Notes under the pieces: model-generated
Told to the model about the DNA's origin: nothing
What the model saw: only the letters and a program-made list of their open reading frames with translations
Database searches by the model: none
Translations under genes and position numbers: made by a program
DNA from: Gammaproteobacteria bacterium
Lineage (GTDB): Bacteria; Pseudomonadota; Gammaproteobacteria; Comchoanobacterales; Comchoanobacteraceae
DNA: 21,398 bases
Direction: 5' to 3'
Assembly: GCA_030829925.1 (NCBI GenBank)
Contig: JAURNZ010000008.1
Location: forward strand, 1-21,398
In this document: positions 15,948 to 21,398 of the stretch, one piece after another
How positions within the stretch are numbered: position 1 is the first letter of the stretch
Layout of the letters: every line of letters starts with the position of its first letter

Positions 15948-16486
15948 AAAAATATTACTGGATTATTTTAGGTTTTTTATGTTTATTTGGTTGCAGTTAT
16001 GATCCCCCAAAAGGGATAGAGCCTGTAAAGAACTTTGATAAGCAGGCTTATTTAGGGAGATGGTATGAAATTGCCAGGCTTGATCATTCTTTTGAGCGAG
16101 GGTTATCATGTGTCTCGGCAACCTATGAACCAAGGTCTGACGGTGGCATTAAAGTCATTAACCGTGGTTTCAATGCCAAAAAAGATCAATGGTCTGAGGC
16201 TGAAGGACGTGGTTATTTGGTAGGCAAGGATAACATTGGTCAACTTAAAGTATCTTTCTTTGGTCCTTTTTATGGCAGCTACATCATTTTTTATCTAGAC
16301 GATCAAGCAGCGTATGTAACGAGCAATACCAAAAATTACCTATGGTATTTATCACGGACGCCAAAAGTCACTAAAAAACAACTTGATCATTTTAAAGCCT
16401 ACGCTAAAAAACATGGGTTTGCAGTTGATCAATTAATCATTGTGGATCAAACTGGTCAAGGAAAGCGTAGTTGCTACCCGATGTAA
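15944..16486 (+). CDS. blc: Outer-membrane lipoprotein, lipocalin family (Blc-like)
   Basis: 180 aa. The N-terminus is a lipoprotein signal peptide with lipobox LFGC (Cys17); Ser at the following position predicts sorting to the outer membrane rather than inner-membrane retention. The lipocalin signature is YLGRWYEIARLDHSFERG (GxW motif). Further Blc features are the SYIIFYLDD strand and LWYLSRTP, followed by a C-terminal helix (KKQLDHFKAYAKKHGFAVDQ). Blc proteins bind fatty acids or lysophospholipids and are associated with envelope stress or membrane repair; the ligand here is unknown. The ATG overlaps the leuS stop (ATGA). No separate promoter is evident, so expression probably depends on leuS readthrough. 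Confidence 0.93.
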   Translation: MKKYYWIILGFLCLFGCSYDPPKGIEPVKNFDKQAYLGRWYEIARLDHSFERGLSCVSATYEPRSDGGIKVINRGFNAKKDQWSEAEGRGYLVGKDNIGQLKVSFFGPFYGSYIIFYLDDQAAYVTSNTKNYLWYLSRTPKVTKKQLDHFKAYAKKHGFAVDQLIIVDQTGQGKRSCYPM

Positions 16487-16496
16487 CGATGTTATT

Positions 16497-16537
16497 AAGG
16501 CGCGGATGGTTATCAATCTAACGCGCCTTTTTTTATT
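16497..16537 (+). terminator. Rho-independent terminator of leuS-blc
   Basis: AAGGCGCG (16497-16504) pairs perfectly with CGCGCCTT (16522-16529), a GC-rich 8-bp stem with a 17-base loop, followed by a run of T residues. It lies 11 bp after the lipocalin stop. On the minus strand it lies after the 74-aa gene, but there the trailing T-run is poor, so it probably acts mainly on the plus strand. Confidence 0.88.
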
Positions 16538-16542
16538 TTCAG

Positions 16543-16767
16543 TTACTTTTTCTTAAAAAGATCTTTGGTCTTCTTATCAATTTTTTCAAGTCCTTCTCTT
16601 GTATCGTCATTACCTTTTTCAAGTGCGCTACTTGCCTTATTTGCAATGTTGATGTATGGATATTTACTTGCTTTTGAATCTAATTGCCACATTTTGGTTG
16701 TGCCTATATCAGCAGAGGCGATACTAGCCAAAAATATGGTTGAAAGAATATATTTAGATTTCATCAT
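16543..16767 (-). CDS. Small exported protein of unknown function (74 aa)
   Basis: Not recognised. Residues 1-20 form a signal peptide (basic MMKSK, hydrophobic YILSTIFLASI, likely cleavage ASA before DIG). The mature part is about 54 residues, highly charged, with an amphipathic Lys/Glu/Asp-rich C-terminal helix (EGLEKIDKKTKDLFKKK) and no Cys. The ribosome-binding site AGGGAG is 4 bases from the first ATG and 7 from the second (16764), so the second Met may be the real start. A TATAAT box (minus strand, 16797 to 16792) lies about 25 bp upstream of the start. It is one of several tiny exported-peptide genes in this block and converges on the lipocalin gene. Confidence 0.6.
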   Translation of the reverse strand: MMKSKYILSTIFLASIASADIGTTKMWQLDSKASKYPYINIANKASSALEKGNDDTREGLEKIDKKTKDLFKKK

Positions 16768-16791
16768 ATTTCTCCCTATTCTTATAATTTA

Positions 16792-16797
16792 ATTATA
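16792..16797 (-). promoter_or_regulatory. Candidate -10 box of the 74-aa exported protein gene
   Basis: A perfect TATAAT on the minus strand, 24 bp before the first ATG and ahead of an AGGGAG ribosome-binding site. No good -35 is visible at 16-18 bp. AT-rich context makes chance matches likely. Confidence 0.35.
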
Positions 16798-16826
16798 GTG
16801 CATATAATTATTTTGTTTGATTAATA

Positions 16827-16934
16827 TTATTGCTCTTCAATTACTATGATGGGCGCATGATCAGGACAACTATGTCCATAAGTTGTACCAAATAGGGATG
16901 TTAAAGTAATAAGGGTAAGAATTATTTTTTTCAT
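16827..16934 (-). CDS. Very small exported peptide (35 aa)
   Basis: Translation: MKKIILTLITLTSLFGTTYG then HSCPDHAPIIVIEEQ. The first 20 residues are a textbook signal peptide, leaving a mature peptide of about 15 residues with one Cys and two His. A good ribosome-binding site, AGGTGA, lies 6 bases before the ATG and overlaps the TAG stop of the upstream 81-aa gene, so translational coupling in a two-gene operon is likely. A decayed paralogue lies at 17240-17334, which supports this being a real gene family. Function unknown. Confidence 0.6.
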   Translation of the reverse strand: MKKIILTLITLTSLFGTTYGHSCPDHAPIIVIEEQ

Positions 16935-16944
16935 GATTATTCAC

Positions 16945-17190
16945 CTATGATTGAGTTGATTTTTGTTTTTCTATTGCAGCATCATATTCTTCTTGGGTAA
17001 TACCAAACTTTTCAAATGCTCGCTGTCTTTTCCATTCTGGTAGATCTTCAAGTTTTTTTAGTTTATCAGGATGGTCAACAAGATACTCTACTTTTTTTAA
17101 ATCATCAGAACTCAGTGATTGGTCTGCCAAGGTTGGGGTAGTAAGCGACATTAATAAAGCCAGTGATGTGATAGATATTTTTGTTTTCAT
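16945..17190 (-). CDS. Small exported helical protein of unknown function (81 aa)
   Basis: From the ATG at 17190 the first ~22 residues (MKTKISITSLALLMSLTTPT, then LA) form a signal peptide, with likely cleavage before DQSLSS. The mature part of about 59 residues is charged and predicted helical (DDLKKVEYLVDHPDKLKKLE, then DLPEWKRQRAFEKFGITQEE), without Cys. A TTG at 17208 would add six residues before the signal peptide; I reject it because it spoils the signal sequence. TATAAT sits only 6 bases before the ATG, and no Shine-Dalgarno sequence is visible, which would fit a leaderless transcript. The 35-aa peptide gene follows after 10 bp. Family not recognised. Confidence 0.6.
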   Translation of the reverse strand: MKTKISITSLALLMSLTTPTLADQSLSSDDLKKVEYLVDHPDKLKKLEDLPEWKRQRAFEKFGITQEEYDAAIEKQKSTQS

Positions 17191-17239
17191 ATTGTCATTA
17201 TAGCTCAAATATGAACTTTTTGCTTAACACTGAGGGCAT

Positions 17240-17334
17240 TTATTGCGCTTCAATTTTGATGTTTACGGTGCATAATGATGGCCATAGGAAAATCCCATGG
17301 TTGCAATCAATGTTAGTAATATTTTTTTTTGTAT
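17240..17334 (-). pseudogene. Decayed copy of the 35-aa exported peptide gene
   Basis: Reading the minus strand from 17334, codons give an ATA where the start should be, then QKKILLTLIATMGFSYGHHY and AP followed by a premature TAA. This parallels KKIILTLITLTSLFGTTYGH...HAP of the intact gene at 16827-16934. The 3' ends are nearly identical at DNA level: AATTGAAGCGCAATAA here against AATTGAAGAGCAATAA, 15 of 16 bases, but here that end is out of frame. Loss of the start codon, a net frameshift and an early stop point to a pseudogene from local duplication. Confidence 0.55.
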
Positions 17335-17339
17335 TATGG

Positions 17340-17369
17340 GACTTTGTTTGACTTGAATCGACTTTGTTT
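17340..17369 (+). repeat. Short tandem 10-bp repeat
   Basis: GACTTTGTTT occurs at 17340-17349 and 17360-17369, with a degenerate middle copy GACTTGAATC between them, giving three 10-bp units just 3' of the ankyrin gene. No function can be assigned. Confidence 0.5.
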
Positions 17370-17381
17370 TGAACGTTTTAT

Positions 17382-19766
17382 TTAATGTGGTGTTTTTTGT
17401 AATGTACAATGTTGTACTTTTATTCGTCGTCCTCTAGATGAAGATGATTTAGGTTTTTTAAGAACAGTGACAACATTTACAGTGTTAAACATTGAAGTTG
17501 AATGAGGGGTTTGACTTTCTTTGTTAGTTTTTATTCGTTTGTTGGCTGGTGTTATAACAGCTAATGATCTTTTTAGGGTTGGCTTTTTATAAAATAAATT
17601 GGCAGCTTGGATGGTTGATACTAAGTCAGCTTCAGGCAAGAACTGTAATATATTATGTTTAGCAATGTCTGGCATATGAAACATTTTTGATAGGGCACAG
17701 CGACTTTTTAAGGATTCAACGATTCTTTTAATCACTGGACTTATAAGGACACCATAAAACTTTTTATCATGTAAATGAGAGTTTATAGCAGACATTATTT
17801 TCTTTTCTGACTTTAGGATTTCTGTGATGTCATTTTTACCAATTTGATTGTCATTGATCTTTCTTTGTATTTTATAATATGAAACCGGGAACAACTGGCC
17901 TAATGATTCTTTTTGGATCAATGTTAGAAAAAAATTAACAATATTTTTAGTTTCATTGCCACTTGAAAGCTCAATCAGTTTATTTAAGTTCTTCTGATAA
18001 GCTTGATCATCGGAGGGCTCGTAAATTGAAAGCAGTTTTTTAACAACTGCTGCATCAGATAGGTTGATGTTTTCAGATTTAACGCTTTTGAAATCAATGA
18101 ATGTCTGTATATAAAAATCATTGATGTGTACGCCGATGTTTTCTAAAATTTCTATATATGCGATGATTTTTTCAGGTTGGTCAATCATTAGGGTATGAAC
18201 CAATAACGAAAATAATGTGAGTAATTTTATTTGACACTGCTTTGCATCTGATGTGTTTAATATATATGCAACAGCATGTTTTAAAATATGTTTGGTATAT
18301 TGGCCATCAAATAATTTACAAAGTTTGGCGATATTATTATTGTAAACAACCATATTGGAGGATTGATAATTTTTTATAATGGTCGCTAGTATATCTGCAT
18401 CATCACAAATGGTTTCTCTAGAAAAGTCATTTTTCAGTAGAATAAATCTTTGGATAAAAGCATCATCAAACTTTACGTTATATTTGATAAGGGTATTTAA
18501 AAAATAACGCATTTTAACTTTGCCATTAAAGTGGTGCATTTTATAGATTGGCTCAAAGATTTTATTGGTAATTTCTTTAATAGGTACGTTGATCTCGGGG
18601 TTATTTATGATATGCTCGACACTGATTTCGAGCATTGCTTGTGAAGCTTTTTCTTCTATTCCTCTAAAATAAATAGATTGTGTTGAGGGATTGATTGAAA
18701 AAAAATTAACACCTTGTTGATGAAATAAGGTTAATAATCTTTTTATGCTTGCGTATTCAGGCTCGTTATATAAAAACATAAACATTAAATAAAAGGGTGT
18801 ACGATCACCTTCAATGTCTGTTAGAAAAATATCAGCATTGTTTTGAATCATAAACTCAGTTAAGTCAGTAATTTTATCTATGTCCCATTTAGGACGCTTA
18901 AAATTATCACTCAACATGTGTAAAGGTGTATTTGAAAACATATCTGGTACATTGATGTTTGCCCCGTGTTTGAGTAACTTTTCAATCACTTTTTTAGAGA
19001 TATCTATTTTGTCAAAAGACATGATTTGATGCATGGGTGTGATGCCTTCTGAATTTGATTCATTGACATCGGCACCGTGTTCAATGAGTAGATCGAGATT
19101 TGTTAAAAATCTGTCAATGAGTTCAGGGCGATCTAAGTTCATCTCACTTAATGAGTTAATGATTGCACTTAAGGGATGTATGTCTAGGTGAAGTAATGGG
19201 ACTGTAAGATCTGCGCCTTGGTTAATCACCTGTTTGACTAAGTGGCTAGGTGCGTGATTTATGATAAGCTCAATCACAAAACAATTCATTATATTTTTAA
19301 TGGCGGCTTCTTTTTCACTCTCTGGCTGATTTTCGCGATTTATCAGCGATTTTATTTGTAACTGAGTTTCTTCAACCAACATTTTGATCACATCAATTGC
19401 GTAACCATTTTTTACTGCAATTGAGAAGACATAGGGATGATCGTGTTTGTGTTTATTCAAATGAATCCCATTGGCGACTAAATAATTGACCCATGGTGAG
19501 GGTAGTTTATGCATTAAACAAAGACTCATCAACGAATTGCCTGCGTGGTCTATGTGATTAATATTCCCACCTGCTTGGATAAGTTTTTTTAAATGAATGC
19601 TTAACATTGATTGTGCATGAGGAAGTGTGCTTGCCAATCGAATGATTTCATGTAGGGGACTTTTTAGAAAGTAAGTGGCATTGACGGCTTTACCAAAGTG
19701 CATTGTCAAATCTTCTAGCGTTTCTAACAATAGTTTTTTAAATTGTTCGTAATTTGTTTTTAGCAT
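17382..19766 (-). CDS. Ankyrin-repeat protein with C-terminal F-box-like segment, putative effector
   Basis: 794 aa, no signal peptide or membrane segment. Residues about 37-350 contain degenerate ankyrin repeats: SPLHEIIRLAS, AGGNINHIDHAGNSLMSLCL, INQGADLTVPLLHLD, EHGADVNESNSEGITPMHQI, KHGANINVPDMFSNTPLHML and QNNADIFLTDIEGDRTPFYL. Residues 350-690 are helical with no recognised domain. Residues 698-726 (MPDIAKHNILQF, then LPEADLV...ANLFY) align without gaps to the F-box core, with MP, IL, L and DL in register. Basic segments follow: PANKRIK (740-746), KKPK (770-773) and RGRRIK (778-783), which look like nuclear localisation signals. Ankyrin plus F-box occurs in Legionella AnkB (F-box N-terminal) and in poxvirus ankyrin proteins (F-box C-terminal). 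A host ubiquitin-ligase adaptor role is inference. The gene is AT-rich and preceded by a PmrA-box-like element. Confidence 0.85.
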   Translation of the reverse strand: MLKTNYEQFKKLLLETLEDLTMHFGKAVNATYFLKSPLHEIIRLASTLPHAQSMLSIHLKKLIQAGGNINHIDHAGNSLMSLCLMHKLPSPWVNYLVANGIHLNKHKHDHPYVFSIAVKNGYAIDVIKMLVEETQLQIKSLINRENQPESEKEAAIKNIMNCFVIELIINHAPSHLVKQVINQGADLTVPLLHLDIHPLSAIINSLSEMNLDRPELIDRFLTNLDLLIEHGADVNESNSEGITPMHQIMSFDKIDISKKVIEKLLKHGANINVPDMFSNTPLHMLSDNFKRPKWDIDKITDLTEFMIQNNADIFLTDIEGDRTPFYLMFMFLYNEPEYASIKRLLTLFHQQGVNFFSINPSTQSIYFRGIEEKASQAMLEISVEHIINNPEINVPIKEITNKIFEPIYKMHHFNGKVKMRYFLNTLIKYNVKFDDAFIQRFILLKNDFSRETICDDADILATIIKNYQSSNMVVYNNNIAKLCKLFDGQYTKHILKHAVAYILNTSDAKQCQIKLLTLFSLLVHTLMIDQPEKIIAYIEILENIGVHINDFYIQTFIDFKSVKSENINLSDAAVVKKLLSIYEPSDDQAYQKNLNKLIELSSGNETKNIVNFFLTLIQKESLGQLFPVSYYKIQRKINDNQIGKNDITEILKSEKKIMSAINSHLHDKKFYGVLISPVIKRIVESLKSRCALSKMFHMPDIAKHNILQFLPEADLVSTIQAANLFYKKPTLKRSLAVITPANKRIKTNKESQTPHSTSMFNTVNVVTVLKKPKSSSSRGRRIKVQHCTLQKTPH

Positions 19767-19787
19767 ATTTTTTTGTTTTATTATTAT

Positions 19788-19793
19788 TTTATA
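19788..19793 (-). promoter_or_regulatory. Candidate -10 box of the ankyrin gene
   Basis: TATAAA on the minus strand (19793 to 19788), 5 of 6 matches to consensus, 8 bp downstream of the tandem TTAA element. This geometry would let a regulator bound at the element act near the -35 position. Confidence 0.35.
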
Positions 19794-19801
19794 ATAAAAA
19801 C

Positions 19802-19818
19802 CTTAAGACAGGTTTAAG
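19802..19818 (-). promoter_or_regulatory. PmrA-box-like tandem repeat upstream of the ankyrin gene
   Basis: On the minus strand CTTAAA, CCTGT, CTTAAG: two CTTAA units 11 bp apart, matching YTTAAK-N5-YTTAAK at all but one position. It lies in the 93-bp divergent gap between the ankyrin gene and the small exported peptide gene, so it could serve either. PmrA control of effector genes is known in Legionella and Coxiella; whether PmrA exists in this genome cannot be seen here. Confidence 0.45.
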
Positions 19819-19859
19819 AGAATAAATTTTTACTAAAAAATAATAAATAGGAGAAAAGC

Positions 19860-20009
19860 ATGAAGCATTTAACAATAACATTCTTTTTATTTAGTGCCGT
19901 TGCTTATGCTGGTGAAGGTTGTGGTGCTGGTAAGGATATACGAGGAACTGTGATAAACTGGACTGAAGCAGGTGCATCATTGCCTCCCTCTGATAATTGT
20001 GGGTTATAA
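19860..20009 (+). CDS. Very small exported peptide (49 aa)
   Basis: Translation: MKHLTITFFLFSAVAYA then GEGCGAGKDIRGTVINWTEA, then GASLPPSDNCGL. The first 17 residues are a clear signal peptide with an AYA cleavage site. The mature peptide of 32 residues has two Cys that could form one disulphide. The ribosome-binding site AGGAG, 6 bases before the ATG, is among the strongest in the window and argues that it is translated. It is divergent from the ankyrin gene and followed by an inverted repeat at 20050-20077. Family and function not recognised. Confidence 0.65.
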   Translation: MKHLTITFFLFSAVAYAGEGCGAGKDIRGTVINWTEAGASLPPSDNCGL

Positions 20010-20049
20010 AATAATATATTTATCAGGTGAATCTAAAACTGATGGGCGA

Positions 20050-20077
20050 TTGGTTAGGCATATGAAAACCTAACCAA
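20050..20077 (+). terminator. Perfect 9-bp inverted repeat, possible terminator of the 49-aa gene
   Basis: TTGGTTAGG (20050-20058) and CCTAACCAA (20069-20077) form a perfect 9-bp stem with a 10-base loop, 40 bp after the stop codon. Only a short CTTT follows, so it is a weak intrinsic terminator; it could instead stabilise the transcript 3' end. Confidence 0.45.
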
Positions 20078-20101
20078 CTTTCCATTGCTCAGGGTAAAAC
20101 A

Positions 20102-20131
20102 TTGTTAAACCTACCCGATTGGGTATATCAT
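20102..20131 (+). promoter_or_regulatory. Candidate promoter with a dyad in the spacer, upstream of the photolyase gene
   Basis: TTGTTA (20102-20107) and TATCAT (20126-20131) are 18 bp apart. The spacer contains the perfect dyad TACCC-GATT-GGGTA (20112-20125). A dyad between -35 and -10 is where MerR-type regulators bind, and some light-responsive MerR proteins control photolyase genes, but the sequence itself does not match a consensus I know. Transcription would begin only a few bases before the ATG. Confidence 0.3.
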
Positions 20132-20140
20132 AATCGTTAG

Positions 20141-21398
20141 ATGGGTACTATAAATCAAACATCAATCGTTCTCGTCTGGTTTAAGCGAGACCTTCGTATT
20201 TCTGACCATGAACCGCTTATTGCAGCCATCGCAATGGGGTTGCCTATCATGCCTGTCTATGTGGTTGAGACAGATTATTGGCAAACATCGGTTGCATCTA
20301 GGCGACATTGGTGTTTTTTAAGAGATTGTCTTGAGTCGCTAGATCAAATGCTTCATACCTATGATCAGTCTTTGGTTATTAGGGTGGATCAGGATGCGCA
20401 AATGGCTTTTGATGAGTTGGCTCAATCGTATGACATTAAGGCCATCTATGCACATGAGGAAACAGGTAATGACTGGACGTATCAAAGAGACATGCGTGTT
20501 CAGCGCTGGTGCCAGAAAAAAAATATCGAGTTATTTGAATCCCCAAACAATGGTGTTGTGCGTAGATTAAAAAGTAGAGACCATTGGTCTTATATTAGAA
20601 ATACGCGTATGGCTGAACCAGTATTGAGTGCGCCTAAAAAAGTTTCCAAAAGTGTGAAAGGGGTTCATTCAGAGCCATTACCAGCAAAGTCTGATGAAAG
20701 GTTGGGGATGGCATTTGATGGTGTGGTTCAAAAAGGTGGACGAGTGATGGCTGAGCAAACACTTAAACGCTTTTTAAATACCAATGCTCGACAATATTTA
20801 TATCACATTTCTGCCCCAGGTCGTTCTGAAGTGTATTGCTCTCGATTGTCACCATATCTAGCCTTTGGTGTTTTATCTGTCCGAGAAGTGGTGCATGCAT
20901 TAGATTTAAGAATGAAAACAATGGATACAGATGAAATCAAGGGTTGGGCGAGGTCATTTTCAGCTTTTAAATCCAGGTTGTCTTGGCGTGATCATTTCAT
21001 TCAGAAGTTAGAGGACCAACCAGAAATTGAATACCAATGTATGCATAGCGATTGTGAAAAAATGCGTGAAAGACCCGGAAATAAAGCCTATATGCATGCT
21101 TGGGAAACTGGGCAAACAGGGTATCCGTTAATAGATGCTTGTATGCGTTATTTAAATCATCATGGCTGGATTACGTTTCGTATGCGCGCCATGTTAGTAA
21201 GCTTTGCAAGTTACCATTTATGGTTAGATTGGCGTGATACAGGCCATCATTTGGCAAGAACGTTTACAGACTATGAGCCTGGCATTCATTATAGTCAATT
21301 ACAAATGCAATCAGGTGTCACAGGCATCAATGCATTAAGAATCTATAATCCAATCAAACAATCTCAAGAACATGACCCTGAGGGCGTGTTCATCAAAC
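20141..21398 (+). CDS. Photolyase/cryptochrome family flavoprotein (3' end outside window)
   Basis: 419 residues are visible and the frame is still open at the window end. The N-terminal Rossmann-like domain starts SIVLVWFKRDLRISDHEPLI, the standard photolyase opening. The C-terminal FAD-binding domain shows SRLSPYLAFGVLSVREVV, RLSWRDHFIQKLE, AWETGQTGYPLIDACMRYLN with HHGWITFRMRAMLVSF, and DYEPGIHYSQLQMQSGVTG (377 on) with INALRIYNPIKQS. Photolyases use blue light and FADH to split UV-induced pyrimidine dimers; cryptochromes use the fold for signalling. In the last block, two Trp residues of the usual NWQW segment are Leu387 and Met389, so it belongs to a divergent subgroup and repair activity is not certain. 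The ribosome-binding site is weak; the start was chosen because it is the only ATG in frame ahead of the conserved first strand. Confidence 0.9.
   Translation, partial: MGTINQTSIVLVWFKRDLRISDHEPLIAAIAMGLPIMPVYVVETDYWQTSVASRRHWCFLRDCLESLDQMLHTYDQSLVIRVDQDAQMAFDELAQSYDIKAIYAHEETGNDWTYQRDMRVQRWCQKKNIELFESPNNGVVRRLKSRDHWSYIRNTRMAEPVLSAPKKVSKSVKGVHSEPLPAKSDERLGMAFDGVVQKGGRVMAEQTLKRFLNTNARQYLYHISAPGRSEVYCSRLSPYLAFGVLSVREVVHALDLRMKTMDTDEIKGWARSFSAFKSRLSWRDHFIQKLEDQPEIEYQCMHSDCEKMRERPGNKAYMHAWETGQTGYPLIDACMRYLNHHGWITFRMRAMLVSFASYHLWLDWRDTGHHLARTFTDYEPGIHYSQLQMQSGVTGINALRIYNPIKQSQEHDPEGVFIK

Noticed and set aside
16565..16792. 75-codon plus-strand frame with hydrophobic composition opposite the 74-aa gene
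   Set aside because: The minus-strand frame has a real signal peptide and ribosome-binding site; the plus-strand hydrophobicity is the complement of a Lys-rich coding strand, and the frame starts without a ribosome-binding site.
20361..20570. 69-codon plus-strand frame inside the photolyase gene
   Set aside because: Out of frame with the long conserved photolyase reading frame starting at 20141.

Overview
The window looks like chromosome of an AT-rich, host-associated gammaproteobacterium, most plausibly from the Legionellales (Legionella/Coxiella-like). The main reasons are a mevalonate-type isoprenoid pathway, which is unusual in Gammaproteobacteria but known in Legionella and Coxiella, next to genes that resemble host-directed effectors: two protein-phosphatase-fold proteins and an ankyrin-repeat protein with an F-box-like tail. 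The species is not identifiable from sequence alone.

Layout. 1-672: 3' end of secA. 707-4590 (minus): compact operon reading mvaA (HMG-CoA reductase), a probable phosphomevalonate kinase, mvaD and mevalonate kinase, each overlapping the next by 1-14 bp. 4651-6042 (plus): idi, facing away from mvaA, then a crotonase-family gene. 6039-6812 (minus): djlA-like membrane co-chaperone. 6968-11453 (plus): accessory pair of long tandem paralogues (850 and 603 aa) carrying PPP/calcineurin-like metallophosphatase motifs. 11450-13365 (minus): m5C RNA methyltransferase and a Ca2+/Na+ antiporter. 13461-16486 (plus): leuS overlapping a Blc-type lipocalin lipoprotein, closed by a strong terminator. 16543-20009: second accessory block with four very small genes for exported peptides, a decayed copy of one of them, and the 794-aa ankyrin/F-box-like gene. 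20141 to the end (plus): 5' part of a photolyase/cryptochrome gene that runs off the window.

How the genes fit together. mvaA, the two GHMP kinases, mvaD and idi cover the route from HMG-CoA to IPP/DMAPP; only HMG-CoA synthase and thiolase are missing here. The housekeeping genes are packed tightly, with overlapping tail-to-tail stops at 6039-6042 and 11450-11453. The accessory genes are more AT-rich and have longer leaders. Two of them (the 850-aa phosphatase-like gene and the ankyrin gene) have tandem TTAA repeats with an 11-bp period just upstream, resembling a PmrA box, the element that controls many Dot/Icm effector genes in Legionella and Coxiella. The same two proteins end in short basic segments that look like monopartite nuclear localisation signals. 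The most interesting hypothesis is therefore a set of host-nucleus-directed effectors; it rests on motif reading only.

No tRNA, rRNA, CRISPR array, insertion sequence or integrase was seen. No gene-free stretch exceeds 300 bp.
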